Source of the DNA: Roseiconus lacunae
Lineage (GTDB): Bacteria; Planctomycetota; Planctomycetia; Pirellulales; Pirellulaceae
Length of the DNA: 64,000 nucleotides
Direction of reading: 5' to 3'
NCBI RefSeq assembly: GCF_008312935.1
Contig: NZ_VSZO01000079.1
Location: 248,001-312,000 of the forward strand
In this document: piece by piece, positions 8,274 to 17,605 of the stretch
How positions within the stretch are numbered: the first letter of the stretch is position 1
Layout: every line of letters starts with the position of its first letter
Position numbers and translations under genes: made by a program
The notes under the pieces: model-generated
Seen by the model: the letters and a program-made list of their open reading frames with translations, nothing else
What the model was told of the DNA's origin: nothing
Database searches by the model: none

Positions 8274-8438
8274 ATGAAATACTTGTTGATGCTCGTCTGT
8301 GTGTGTTTGGCCATCGGCTGTTCTTCTGAGACATCGAATATTGTCGGCGATGCCGATGCAGAGGCCCTGGCTGAATACGAGGCCGCACTCGCCGAAGCGG
8401 ATAAGATGGCCGCGGGCGATTCAGATTACGAGAAGTAA
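8274..8438 (+). CDS. Small lipoprotein next to DUF1559 gene
   Basis: A 54-residue peptide: MKYLLMLVCVCLAIGC is a lipoprotein signal with lipobox AIGC, and the 39-residue mature part is very acidic (DADAEALAEYEAALAEADKM). The start is the ATG at 8274; an ORF reaching further upstream exists but would hide the signal. It lies 110 bases after the DUF1559 gene, an arrangement repeated at 17411-17605. A role as accessory or anchor to the prepilin-like protein is inferred from that pairing only. Confidence 0.8.
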   Translation: MKYLLMLVCVCLAIGCSSETSNIVGDADAEALAEYEAALAEADKMAAGDSDYEK

Positions 8439-8606
8439 CCTTGCCACCAAGAAACGCAGTGGCTGATAAAACGCAACAGGATTAACGGCGGGTAAGACGC
8501 GTTCGGCTACCGTAAAAGACTTGGGCTACGCGATCTCGGGCTGGCGTTATCAATGCGGGGCACCGACAAAACGCTCAGCGTGATTGATCTACGCGGCGAC
8601 GGTCAC

Positions 8607-10697
8607 TTATCGTGTGATCGTTGCCGTGTTTTTCCGCTCATCGGATTGCAATTGGTCCATCTGCTGCTGGCCTATTCGATCGGCATCCGTCGTCGGCGTG
8701 CTTTCGTTGAGTGCGATTCGGTCTGACGCATCTATTTCTTGCAAGTGTTCGAGCAGGATTCGGCGAACTTCGAAAATCGCTTGTCCGGTCATGTGGATTT
8801 TGGTGTGATCGGCATCGACGACCAATTCGCTTTCGGTGTCCTCCATCGAAGCGCTTTGGTAACTGACAACGCCGTCCCCGCGTCCGGCTTTCTTTTGCAA
8901 CAGCGTCGGATCGGACAGGACACCGATGATGTTGTGGTACTTCACATCCGGCGCATATTTGGCCCGCAACATCACTGGAAAGATCGGTGATTCGGGCGCT
9001 AATGAGTCGATCGCGTTCGCCATCGTCAGCAGCTCGGTATCACGAAAGTAGTTTGGATTGGTGTCGACCAGGCTTTCGCCCATTGCGGTCGTAATCTGGG
9101 GCAATTTGATGACCTTTCGGGCCAACCAGCGCGTCATGTCGTTGGCGAATCGGCTTCCACGGTGTGGTGTTCCGATCGTGATCACACGTTTGACTGACTG
9201 ATTGGGATGAAAGTACAGGGTGCTGACTAGCTTCATCCGCTGAGCTTCTTCGCCTAGCAGCTTTTCTTTGGGCTGGTCGCTCACGATTCCCCAAAAGTCA
9301 TCACCGCTGTCGATCGTCTGCATCCGGCTTACCAAGCCGCCCATGCTATGTCCGACGAGAACCATCTGGTCCATCGTTGAGTCTTGGTTCAATGGATCGA
9401 ACGTTTTGCGAAGGTCTTGTAGGTCGCTACGCAGTTGTGTTGCACTGATCCAAAACGGTTGGCCGGACGGGTACAGGTAAAACCAGAATTGATAACGTTC
9501 GCGGATTTCGGCGAAACTGCGAAGGTCATTGAACATGTCCATCCAGGTGCGCGGACTGGACCATAGACCGTGGACCATCAGGACCGGGATACGGTTTGGA
9601 TCGTAGGGCTCGAGCATGTAGACCCCGCGTTTGATTGATGCGTCTGCGGGATTGATCAAGCCTTGGGTTTCGTGGTTGCGTTCACGAAACTTGGGGGTGT
9701 CAAGAAAGAATGCCAGCGGCGTTGTGAGATCCGTTTCTAACGGCACCCAGTGGTCGGCCAGCTTGACCTGATTGGCTTGAAGCGGATCGAAAAATTCCAG
9801 CACGCACGTATTTACACCCCCGGTTTCTTCGAGCGGCGGCGTAGTGCACCGCATCATCGCCGTGACGGCATAGCTAAGTCCTTCGGGATAGTATTTCTCT
9901 CGCCTGTCGCCTTTGTTTTTACTCTTGCGAACCGCGATCATCGGCACACCCAGTCCGAATGTCGTGTGCTTGCTACGCAGCGTCTGAATTTCGTAGTCGC
10001 TGACGAATTCATAGTGATCGAATTCGTCCGAACTCCACTTGCCACGCATTTGAGTTTGGATCACGAATTCTTGATCGTTCGCTTTGACCCGATACGTCTG
10101 ACCGGGTTTAAGGTGGCTTTCTTTACAGAGCAGACGTAACGTGTCTTCGAGCGACTCGTTGTAGAGATCACAGGTCGCCCGAAATTGGGGATCGTAGTGG
10201 TTCCGCGTTTGGCTAAGTTCGTCGGAAAACAGGAACGCGTAGCTGTTGGTCAACGTCACGCCGAAATGAGCGAGCGCATCGCTTTCACGGCCAGCGGATT
10301 CTGCCTTTTTGCCTTCAACGTAGGACAATTCGGCGAGCGAATGAATCAGTTCGGGGTCACGGTTTTCGCGAATCGTCTGTTGAATTTTCAAAAGGCAGAC
10401 GGCCGCGTCGTCGTCATAGCCCTGCTGTAATCCATACCGACGAAGTGTGTTCCACGTGCGATCGCTGATCTTTGGCCCCGATCGGTCGATCAAACGCAGC
10501 GGGGCAGTGAGCGGATTCTCTCGGACATTGCGAGGCGAAAGGTAGCGGACGGTCGAACAACCGCCGACCGAAAGCAAGGTGATGCTTAGCAAGGCGGCCA
10601 ATTGCAACGGAAACAACCGCGACGCCAGCGGCGACGTGAATCGGTGCCGTTGCCCGTCACGGTGAGTCGCGATGTGTGTCGTTTCCTTTGCAATCAT
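8607..10697 (-). CDS. Lipoprotein alpha/beta hydrolase (lipase-like)
   Basis: 696 residues. The N-terminus has a basic stretch, a hydrophobic segment and lipobox SVGGC near residue 47, so the enzyme is probably anchored to a membrane. A helical region with repeat-like features (residues about 60-190) precedes the hydrolase domain. That domain shows VLMVHGLWSSPRTW (oxyanion region), the nucleophile elbow GHSMGG with Ser451, GTPHRGS, and a late DADHTKIHM that could supply the catalytic His. This fits an esterase/lipase of the class 3-like or PGAP1-like type; the substrate is unknown. Divergent from the cytochrome operon. Confidence 0.88.
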   Translation of the reverse strand: MIAKETTHIATHRDGQRHRFTSPLASRLFPLQLAALLSITLLSVGGCSTVRYLSPRNVRENPLTAPLRLIDRSGPKISDRTWNTLRRYGLQQGYDDDAAVCLLKIQQTIRENRDPELIHSLAELSYVEGKKAESAGRESDALAHFGVTLTNSYAFLFSDELSQTRNHYDPQFRATCDLYNESLEDTLRLLCKESHLKPGQTYRVKANDQEFVIQTQMRGKWSSDEFDHYEFVSDYEIQTLRSKHTTFGLGVPMIAVRKSKNKGDRREKYYPEGLSYAVTAMMRCTTPPLEETGGVNTCVLEFFDPLQANQVKLADHWVPLETDLTTPLAFFLDTPKFRERNHETQGLINPADASIKRGVYMLEPYDPNRIPVLMVHGLWSSPRTWMDMFNDLRSFAEIRERYQFWFYLYPSGQPFWISATQLRSDLQDLRKTFDPLNQDSTMDQMVLVGHSMGGLVSRMQTIDSGDDFWGIVSDQPKEKLLGEEAQRMKLVSTLYFHPNQSVKRVITIGTPHRGSRFANDMTRWLARKVIKLPQITTAMGESLVDTNPNYFRDTELLTMANAIDSLAPESPIFPVMLRAKYAPDVKYHNIIGVLSDPTLLQKKAGRGDGVVSYQSASMEDTESELVVDADHTKIHMTGQAIFEVRRILLEHLQEIDASDRIALNESTPTTDADRIGQQQMDQLQSDERKNTATITR

Positions 10698-10960
10698 CCT
10701 TGTGGTCCGTCACGCAGTGATTCCGCGCAATCCTGGCGCAGAGTCGGCAACGGTAGGACTCCATCGAGGCTCGTGTCAACAGAAGTTTCCTACCGGCATG
10801 TTTCACGGGCGCTGCTTGGACCTGTGTGATCGCATTGCGATTGGCTCTGGTGAGGTATCGGAGATCTAAATCGGTTAAACTGGACGGCGACATTCCGGTA
10901 CGTGCCATATCGCCGATTGGCGGCGACCGCTCCTTCTCTTTTCTTACTGCTAGTTCACCT

Positions 10961-12109
10961 GTGACAGCTCGTTTTTTGTTCTTCGCTGTTGTGACGCTCG
11001 TGATCGGGACGTTGGCCGTTTCGATGTTCGACGATCATGATCGCTCCGATCTACATCGCGATCGCGCTAGTCAATCGGCCGAACGTGTTACCGCTGCTGC
11101 TGTTGAGCCGACATTTGTTGGCAAGGCCGTTTGTGGTGAATGCCACCAAGATAACTTTCAGCTTCATCAAAATTCCGGGCATGCCCAGACCTTTCACGCT
11201 GCCAACCAAGACAACATTGTCCAGCATTTCGCCGGAAAGACTGCCGACGCCGGCACACCGCACGGGTTCTACACGTACCTATCCGGTCCCGACGGGCTGC
11301 AGGTGTTTCGTCGCCGGACTGCCGATGCAAGTGATGGGGACGTTGACGATGAAACCTTTCAGTACGCGTTAGGCTCCGGACAAAACGCGATCACGTTGAT
11401 TAACTTGGATTCCAAAACCGACGGGGATCCGGTGCTGCTAGAACATCGAGTGTCCTGGTTTCGATCGCACGGTGGATTTGGATTGACACCGGGACACCTT
11501 CATCATGTCCCCGAGGAAAAACGCGAATTGTTTGGCGAGTTGTTCGAAGGACGCCCGTTGCAACAGTGCGTCTGGTGTCATACGACATCGGGGGAAGTTA
11601 TAGGTGACGAAGTGAAAGACTTAATCGCCAACGTCAACTGTGAGAAATGTCATGGACCGGGGAGCGAACATGTCCGTCAGGCTCGCCAGTCGGACACGCC
11701 GCCGCCCTATTCGGTTGGCAAGGCCGACTGGGACTTCGAATCAGAACTTCAATTGTGTGGAAACTGCCATCGACTTCCACGCCACGTCGATCCAAAGGAC
11801 ATCCGTGACTATATTCCGATGATGCTCCGATTCCAACCAATCGGGCTGGTTCGAAGCGCATGCTATTTGGAATCTGAAGGTCAGATGATGTGCTCGACCT
11901 GTCACGATCCGCATGCGCACTTTACGTCGAAGACGCAGCAACAGTACATCGATGACTGCGTCGGTTGTCACCAGCCCGACAACGATCATCACACCGTCTG
12001 TTCGGTATCGACATCAGAGGGGTGCATCGATTGCCATATGCCCGCGATGAAGGTCGAGCAAGGTATGGTCTTTCATGACCACTGGATCCGCGTACGGCCG
12101 GAGAATTGA
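10961..12109 (+). CDS. Heptaheme cytochrome c family protein
   Basis: Seven CxxCH heme-attachment motifs are visible: CGECH (58-62), CVWCH, CEKCH, CGNCH, CSTCH, CVGCH and CIDCH (355-359). An N-terminal hydrophobic segment TARFLFFAVVTLVIGTLAVSMF acts as membrane anchor or signal. I chose the GTG at 10961, directly before that segment; an in-frame ATG at 10826 would add 45 atypical residues. The layout resembles planctomycete relatives of cytochrome c-554-type electron carriers. It should sit in the periplasm or paryphoplasm and carry electrons. Its stop is 3 bases from the start of the TPR gene, indicating an operon. Confidence 0.9.
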   Translation: MTARFLFFAVVTLVIGTLAVSMFDDHDRSDLHRDRASQSAERVTAAAVEPTFVGKAVCGECHQDNFQLHQNSGHAQTFHAANQDNIVQHFAGKTADAGTPHGFYTYLSGPDGLQVFRRRTADASDGDVDDETFQYALGSGQNAITLINLDSKTDGDPVLLEHRVSWFRSHGGFGLTPGHLHHVPEEKRELFGELFEGRPLQQCVWCHTTSGEVIGDEVKDLIANVNCEKCHGPGSEHVRQARQSDTPPPYSVGKADWDFESELQLCGNCHRLPRHVDPKDIRDYIPMMLRFQPIGLVRSACYLESEGQMMCSTCHDPHAHFTSKTQQQYIDDCVGCHQPDNDHHTVCSVSTSEGCIDCHMPAMKVEQGMVFHDHWIRVRPEN

Positions 12110-12112
12110 TCG

Positions 12113-13651
12113 ATGAACATCAAGCGATGCTCGTCCCCAGATTCGCGATCGACGGCATTGACATTGTCGTGTGTGTGCTCAGTCGTGGTTTGTGCCGTCT
12201 TGCCGATCGGCTGCAGTCCTTCGAATCCGGAGCCGACACAGGCTTCTAAGACACCGGTGGAACGATCGCAAGCGATCGGACAACGTGACAACGAACGTGT
12301 CAATGAACGCACCGGTATGTCTGGATCGACGTCCGCACCGGAGCATCGAAGTGATCCGCCATCGGCGATTATCGAAACGTCTCCGATCGATCCAAGGCAG
12401 GAAACCCAACTTGCGTCACAGGCATTAAATGACGAAGAGTTCGAGTCCGCGTACCGGCACGCGCGCAACGCCTATCGGGCGAGCCCCGATGATCCTGCGG
12501 TAATGTTCGTGATGGCTCGCGTCCTTGGACAGCGTCAACGTTTTCCCGAAGCGATTCGGATGCTCGACCGAGTCGCCAAACAAGATCCCAACGCGACACT
12601 TCCGGCACTCGGCCAATCGGCCCAGTGGTTGATACAGGATGGCCAATGGGATAAAGCGGAATCGCGATTGAAGAAGATCCTCGAATTCGTACCGGCTGCG
12701 GCGATGGTCGAACGAGAATTGGCCAAACTGTATCTTCGCCAAGGAAGACGCGACGAAGCTGCCCGATACATAAAAACGCTCACACAGCAGGGTGAGATCT
12801 CCGCGATCTACTTGAGAACATTAATTCAAGTCGCGATTGAACTTGGAGATGAATCCTCGGGGCAGGCCGAGGAGTCGATCGGACGATTGGGCGTTGCCAA
12901 ATCGTTGGCTGGAAAACCAAGTTCGGAGAAACCGACGTCCGGAAAACAAACACGCAAACAGGCTGGGTACCGGGCCGCACTCGAGGTACTCGATGGTCCG
13001 GTGCTTCATCGGCTAGAGCTTCCCGTGCATGAAGCCGCATTTCGCGGACGGTTGTTGGCCTACATTGACGACCAATCGGCTCTGAATGAATGGGCCGAGG
13101 ATTGGAACGAGACTTTTGTTGACTCGCCGGTTGCGTCGCAGTTGCCGGATGCTTGGTTTGCATTGGGGCACTGGCATGCCCACCATGGCAGAATCGACTT
13201 GGCGATCGAATCGTTTTGCTACGTCGTGCTTCGTGACCCAACCGATGCGGAAGCGTATGCCAACTTAGCCGAGTTGACCGAAGGGGCCGAGCCGGGGCGA
13301 TCGGCGGATTTGTCGGGGAGATCTGAAGCGATCAAGCGGACGCGAATGCTGGCCAAATCGGTAACCGCCGGAGGCAGCCAGCAAGTTGATCTGCCGTCGA
13401 TCGAAGCACTGGCAAAGCAGTTGCGAGAACTTCGCCGAGTCGACGAAGCGCTCGCATGGGAGGGGTTGAAGATCGCCTTCGATTCGAGTCTCACCGCTTC
13501 GCAGAGAGAAGCAGCGATGGGATCGATCAACCGCGAGCGAGTCGACTACGTGAATTCCCTTGCGGGGAAAACGCCGACGGTGGACATGTCATTCGTACTC
13601 TGCGGCTTGGATCCACCGCGGGAAAACAGGGTCGCGAAGGAAGCAAACTGA
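12113..13651 (+). CDS. TPR-repeat lipoprotein
   Basis: 512 residues with a lipoprotein signal ending in VLPIGC. Helical repeats of TPR type follow: EFESAYRHARNAYRASPDDPAVMFVMARVLGQRQRFPEAIRMLDRVAKQDPNA, QWDKAESRLKKILEFVPAAAMVERELAKLYLRQGRRDEAARYI, and later AWFALGHWHAHHGRIDLAIESFCYVVLRDPTDAEAYANLAEL. A polar linker with repeated GKP/SGK separates two TPR blocks near residues 255-285. TPR domains mediate protein contacts, so this may scaffold the neighbouring cytochrome and DUF1501/DUF1549 proteins. It starts 3 bases after the cytochrome stop codon. Confidence 0.9.
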   Translation: MNIKRCSSPDSRSTALTLSCVCSVVVCAVLPIGCSPSNPEPTQASKTPVERSQAIGQRDNERVNERTGMSGSTSAPEHRSDPPSAIIETSPIDPRQETQLASQALNDEEFESAYRHARNAYRASPDDPAVMFVMARVLGQRQRFPEAIRMLDRVAKQDPNATLPALGQSAQWLIQDGQWDKAESRLKKILEFVPAAAMVERELAKLYLRQGRRDEAARYIKTLTQQGEISAIYLRTLIQVAIELGDESSGQAEESIGRLGVAKSLAGKPSSEKPTSGKQTRKQAGYRAALEVLDGPVLHRLELPVHEAAFRGRLLAYIDDQSALNEWAEDWNETFVDSPVASQLPDAWFALGHWHAHHGRIDLAIESFCYVVLRDPTDAEAYANLAELTEGAEPGRSADLSGRSEAIKRTRMLAKSVTAGGSQQVDLPSIEALAKQLRELRRVDEALAWEGLKIAFDSSLTASQREAAMGSINRERVDYVNSLAGKTPTVDMSFVLCGLDPPRENRVAKEAN

Positions 13652-13715
13652 AGGTTCACCTTTAACGGAAAGAGGATTTCCACGGCGGGGTCTGGTCCGT
13701 GTTAGAATGGGCGGC

Positions 13716-15143
13716 ATGAACCATTCACCCACTGCAAAAACGAACCCGATCGGTCCTGGGCTGAAGCGTCGTTATTTCTTGCGATCTGCCGCCGGCGGCG
13801 CGAGCTTGCTCGGGATGTCCATGCTGGACAATCAACGTATACGGGCCCGAGAATCGATCCCCCAGCCAGACTTTCCCCCGCGCGCCAAGCGTGTGATTTG
13901 GTTGTTCATGCATGGTGGTCCCAGCCATGTGGATCTGTTTGACCCAAAACCGGCTCTCAAGAAATACGCCGGCAGTCCACTGCCGGATAGCTTTGGCAAC
14001 GTGATGACCCGCCGCCGGGTTGCGAAGAATCCTCTGCTTGGCCCGATTCGTCCCTTCCGTCCACGCGGCGAATCCGGAATCGAGATTTCTGATTTCTTGC
14101 CTGAGATATCAACGATCGCCGATGACATCTGTGTGATCCGTTCGCTGCACGGCGATAGCGTCAATCATCCCCAGTCGGTCTATCAAATGAACACCGGCAG
14201 CATTTTGATGGGGCATCCCAGTTTTGGTAGTTGGTTGGCGTACGGGCTGGGCACCGAAAACGAGAACATGCCAGCCTTCGTCGTTTTGCCCGATCCACGC
14301 GGTGGATTGAAAGGCGGTCCGGCGGCATGGGGCAATGGGTTTCTGCCGGCGGTCTATCAAGGGACGACGATGCGGGCCGGTAAGACGCCGATCCTGAATC
14401 TTAACTCACCCGCCGGGATCAGTGACCAGCGGCAACGTTCGACACTTGACCTGCTCAGTCAGTTCAACCGGCGCCATTTTAAACAGCGCGATTCCGACGA
14501 TGACCTCGCCGCTCGAATGGAGTCTTACGAGTTGGCGTTTCGGATGCAGTCGGCTGCCCCCGAAGCAGTGGATCTTTCGCAAGAGTCGGCTGCGACGTTG
14601 TCCCATTACGGAATTGATCATCCGACGACCCGCGATTTTGGACAACGTTGCCTGCTGGCGAGACGATTAATCGAACGCGGAGTTCGTATCGTTCAGGTCT
14701 ATTCCGGCGATACCAACGGCTGGGACGCGCACCAAGACGTCGACCAGAATCATACCGAATACTGTGCCCGAACCGACAAACCCGTTGCGGCACTGATCAA
14801 GGACCTGAAACGATCGGGACTACTCGATGACACCTTGGTGATCTGGTGTGGCGAATTCGGGCGGATGCCGATGAGCGAACAAGGCAAGGGCCGTGATCAC
14901 AATCCTTGGGGTTACTGTGGTTGGTTAGCAGGAGCCGGGATCTCGGGAGGCCGAACGTATGGCGCGACCGATGACATCGGATTGCGAGCGACCGAGGATA
15001 CAGTTCACGTGAATGAATTTCACGCCACACTGCTGCACCTGATGGGACTCAATCCGCTGGGGCTTTCCTATCCACACAACGGACTTGACGAACGTCTGAT
15101 TGGCCCCAGCGAAGTTGACGTGGTGGAGGGCTTGCTATCGTGA
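13716..15143 (+). CDS. DUF1501 protein with TAT signal
   Basis: 475 residues from the ATG at 13716 (13707 also possible). The twin-arginine signal is LKRRYFLRSAAGGASLLGMS. The conserved DUF1501 core is clear: VIWLFMHGGPSHVDLFDPKP, the substrate-side loop around HPSFGSWLAYGLGTEN, VIWCGEFGRMPMSEQGKGRDHNPWGYCGWLAGAG and HVNEFHATLLHLMGL. DUF1501 proteins adopt an alkaline phosphatase/sulfatase-like fold, but their substrates are not established. It is almost always encoded beside a DUF1549/DUF1553 protein, and here its TGA overlaps the next GTG start by 4 bases (GTGA). Confidence 0.92.
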   Translation: MNHSPTAKTNPIGPGLKRRYFLRSAAGGASLLGMSMLDNQRIRARESIPQPDFPPRAKRVIWLFMHGGPSHVDLFDPKPALKKYAGSPLPDSFGNVMTRRRVAKNPLLGPIRPFRPRGESGIEISDFLPEISTIADDICVIRSLHGDSVNHPQSVYQMNTGSILMGHPSFGSWLAYGLGTENENMPAFVVLPDPRGGLKGGPAAWGNGFLPAVYQGTTMRAGKTPILNLNSPAGISDQRQRSTLDLLSQFNRRHFKQRDSDDDLAARMESYELAFRMQSAAPEAVDLSQESAATLSHYGIDHPTTRDFGQRCLLARRLIERGVRIVQVYSGDTNGWDAHQDVDQNHTEYCARTDKPVAALIKDLKRSGLLDDTLVIWCGEFGRMPMSEQGKGRDHNPWGYCGWLAGAGISGGRTYGATDDIGLRATEDTVHVNEFHATLLHLMGLNPLGLSYPHNGLDERLIGPSEVDVVEGLLS

Positions 15144-17086
15144 TTCCACGTCCCATCGAACATTACATCCGTTGGTTCTTTGCGATCTCGTACGCGACCT
15201 TTTTCACCGCGATTTCGCCGGCCGGCGAGCCCCCGACGATCGGACCTGCCGAAACGCAGACGATCGAAGAGCCGGAGATTTCAAAATACGACCGTGATCA
15301 TTGGTCGTTCATGCCAATCACCGCGCCGCCGATTCCCCAGGTAGACGACTTCTCTTGGGCGAAAACTTCGATTGACCGTTTTGTTTTGGCGTCGCTGGAA
15401 TCGGAAGGTATCCGCCCGGCCGACGCCGCCAATCGATCGACGTTGGTGCGACGGCTGTATTGGGATCTGATCGGGCTTCCGCCGACGGCCGAGCAAGCTC
15501 GACAGTTCGTTCAAGACGACTCCCCGAATGCCTACGATCGTCTCGTTGACGAATTGTTGGCGTCACCGCATCACGCGCAACATGCGGCACTTGCTTGGTT
15601 GGATTTGGCTCGGTTTGCCGAGACCGATGGTTTCGAACACGACAAAATCCGCCCTTCAGCCTGGCGTTATCGGGATTGGGTGATTCGTGCACTCGGCAAC
15701 GATCTGCCCTATGACACGTTTATCCAGTGGCAAATTGCCGGCGATGAATTGGAACCGGATAATGAGGAAGCACAGCTGGCGACCGCATTTTGTGTCTCCG
15801 GGCCCGACATGCCGGATATCAACTTGATCGACGAACGGCGTCATGTACTGCTGAACGAAATGACGTCAACCGTGGGAAGTGTCGTGATGGCATTGCAGTT
15901 CGGGTGTGCACAGTGCCACGACCATAAGTATGACGCGATTAGCCAGGCCGACTTCTATCGCTTGCGTGCTTTTTTTGATCGATCGCTGAACCTAAAACAA
16001 AACAAGTCGGTGACAACGCTGACTAGCATCCAAAACGACAGGCCAAGTCGCCTGATGAACCGTGGCGATTTCCGCAGTCCCGGCCCGGTCGTTCATGCCG
16101 CCTATCCCCGGTTGTTGAATGCGAATTCGGATTCTCCAATCGATGGCGCCGGACAACGCGCCGCCTTGGCCAAATGGTTGACGTCGAGTGATCACCCCTT
16201 GACCGCTCGCGTGATCGTCAATCGTGTTTGGCAACAGCACTTTGGACGCGGTTTAGTGACCACCCCCAGTGACTTCGGTGTGATGAGTGATGAGCCATCA
16301 CATCCAGAATTGCTGGATCATTTGGCGTCGGAATTGATCGCCAATGATTGGAGTCTGAAGTGGTTGCACCGAACCATCGTTCGATCACAGGTCTATCAAC
16401 TTTGCAGTCGCCCACCGGCGGATGCCGCAAATTCTGATGGGGTGTCTCATTGGCAACACGCACTCGAAAACGACCCAGAAAATCGTTTGCTTGCACGCTA
16501 CCCCCGGCGTCGTTTGACCGGTGAAGCGATCCGCGATGGGATGTTGCTGGTCAGCGATTCGTTGGAATCTACGATGGGTGGGCCTGGATTCAAACCACCG
16601 CTACCTGCGGAATTGCTCAAGACGCTGTTAAAAGGGCAATGGAAAATCACCGAGGATCCTGCCGAGCATCAGCGCCGCAGCGTCTACCTTTTTGCTCGTC
16701 GAAATTTGCGTTATCCGTTTTTCGCGACCTTTGACCGGCCTTCGGCTGACCAGCCGTGTGCGTGCCGAAATGAGTCGACAACGGCGGTTCAATCTCTGAC
16801 GCTGTTTAATTCCCAAACCAGCCTTGATGTCTCGGAGCGGTTAGCCGATCGCGTGCTTTCGGTTGGTCCGTCACGGCCAGAACAGATTAACGAGTTATTT
16901 TGGCGATTGTTCGCGCGGTCGCCAGCTGAAAAAGAGCGGACGATGGCGATCGATTTTCTAAGGTCTCAAACGGTGCTGATCGAGTCCCAGGATATCGACT
17001 ATCAGAAAAGGCACGCTTCACGTTTGGCGATGGTCGATCTGTGCCGTGGGCTGCTGAATTCGAACGCCTTTGTTTATGTTGATTAA
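15140..17086 (+). CDS. DUF1549/DUF1553 (PSCyt2-PSD1) protein
   Basis: 648 residues starting at GTG 15140, which overlaps the upstream stop and implies translational coupling. After a signal peptide, DUF1549 (PSCyt2) runs from about residue 70: [11 protein letters not shown]-type start, [39 protein letters not shown], and [10 protein letters not shown], which carries a CxxCH. DUF1553 (PSD1) follows: [32 protein letters not shown] and [14 protein letters not shown]. Unlike the second copy at 23175, it lacks the N-terminal PSCyt1 cytochrome domain; the separate heptaheme protein of the operon could replace it (inference). Function unknown; probably exported. Confidence 0.92.
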   Translation: MIPRPIEHYIRWFFAISYATFFTAISPAGEPPTIGPAETQTIEEPEISKYDRDHWSFMPITAPPIPQVDDFSWAKTSIDRFVLASLESEGIRPADAANRSTLVRRLYWDLIGLPPTAEQARQFVQDDSPNAYDRLVDELLASPHHAQHAALAWLDLARFAETDGFEHDKIRPSAWRYRDWVIRALGNDLPYDTFIQWQIAGDELEPDNEEAQLATAFCVSGPDMPDINLIDERRHVLLNEMTSTVGSVVMALQFGCAQCHDHKYDAISQADFYRLRAFFDRSLNLKQNKSVTTLTSIQNDRPSRLMNRGDFRSPGPVVHAAYPRLLNANSDSPIDGAGQRAALAKWLTSSDHPLTARVIVNRVWQQHFGRGLVTTPSDFGVMSDEPSHPELLDHLASELIANDWSLKWLHRTIVRSQVYQLCSRPPADAANSDGVSHWQHALENDPENRLLARYPRRRLTGEAIRDGMLLVSDSLESTMGGPGFKPPLPAELLKTLLKGQWKITEDPAEHQRRSVYLFARRNLRYPFFATFDRPSADQPCACRNESTTAVQSLTLFNSQTSLDVSERLADRVLSVGPSRPEQINELFWRLFARSPAEKERTMAIDFLRSQTVLIESQDIDYQKRHASRLAMVDLCRGLLNSNAFVYVD

Positions 17087-17196
17087 CGCGGGATGGGTTC
17101 CGACTCGTGATTCGAACACGTTCGCGATTGGGGTTGATCATTCATGTGCGGAGAATGGTTTGGCCAATCGGCGTCCGGTCCGGTGGTTGTGACATA

Positions 17197-17221
17197 ACCG
17201 TGGCTAACGCCATTCGGCTGA
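17197..17221 (+). repeat. Partial copy of dispersed hairpin repeat
   Basis: ACCGTGGCTAACGCCATTCGGCTGA matches the core of the repeats at 38461, 38587 and 39398. The following sequence diverges, so this is a core-only copy. Confidence 0.65.
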
Positions 17222-17344
17222 CGCAACATGACGATGTCATTGTGACTCGCGTCGGGGCCGGTCTTCGCCAGTTGAACCATGCGTTGCTTGTGGCACGAAC
17301 GCTTGTTCATGGCGGTTCAGCAACGTCTTCTTTGGAGACCGTAA

Positions 17345-17386
17345 AAACGACAAGTCCGAGTGCAACCAGGTCGCGCTCGGACTTGT
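17345..17386 (-). terminator. Intrinsic terminator of the minus-strand operon
   Basis: Arms ACAAGTCCGAG (17350-17360) and CTCGGACTTGT (17376-17386) form an 11-bp perfect stem. Read on the minus strand it is followed by CGTTTTTAC. It lies 25 bases past the stop of the small lipoprotein gene. Confidence 0.85.
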
Positions 17387-17410
17387 GCGGTTAGTGACGG
17401 ACCTAGCCGA

Positions 17411-17605
17411 CTAACTATCTTTTCGCGAGCCGCCTTGTACGGCATCGCGGTTATAGGCCTCCATCTCGGCGTCACTCATTTGGTTTTGAGTGTCCGGGCG
17501 GACCACGGTGGTGACATCCGATCCACAGCCAGCGATCACGGCGATCGCAAGTGCGGCGGCGATGAACCAGTGGACGGGGTTGGGGAGTTTGATTTCGTCG
17601 ATCAC
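17411..17605 (-). CDS. Small lipoprotein coupled to DUF1559 gene
   Basis: The GTG at 17605 is preceded by AGGAG with 8-base spacing and overlaps the stop of the DUF1559 gene (GTGA), so translation is probably coupled. The 64-residue product has a membrane/lipoprotein signal [15 protein letters not shown] and a 40-residue polar mature part with [18 protein letters not shown]. It is a second case of a DUF1559 gene followed by a tiny acidic lipoprotein. A terminator follows directly. Confidence 0.8.
   Translation of the reverse strand: MIDEIKLPNPVHWFIAAALAIAVIAGCGSDVTTVVRPDTQNQMSDAEMEAYNRDAVQGGSRKDS

Larger units (their letters stand above)
17087..17410. other. Intergenic region between convergent genes
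   Basis: 324 bases holding a partial copy of the dispersed GTGGCTAACGCC repeat (17197-17221) and a strong terminator for the minus-strand gene (17345-17386). No gene is supported. Confidence 0.6.
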
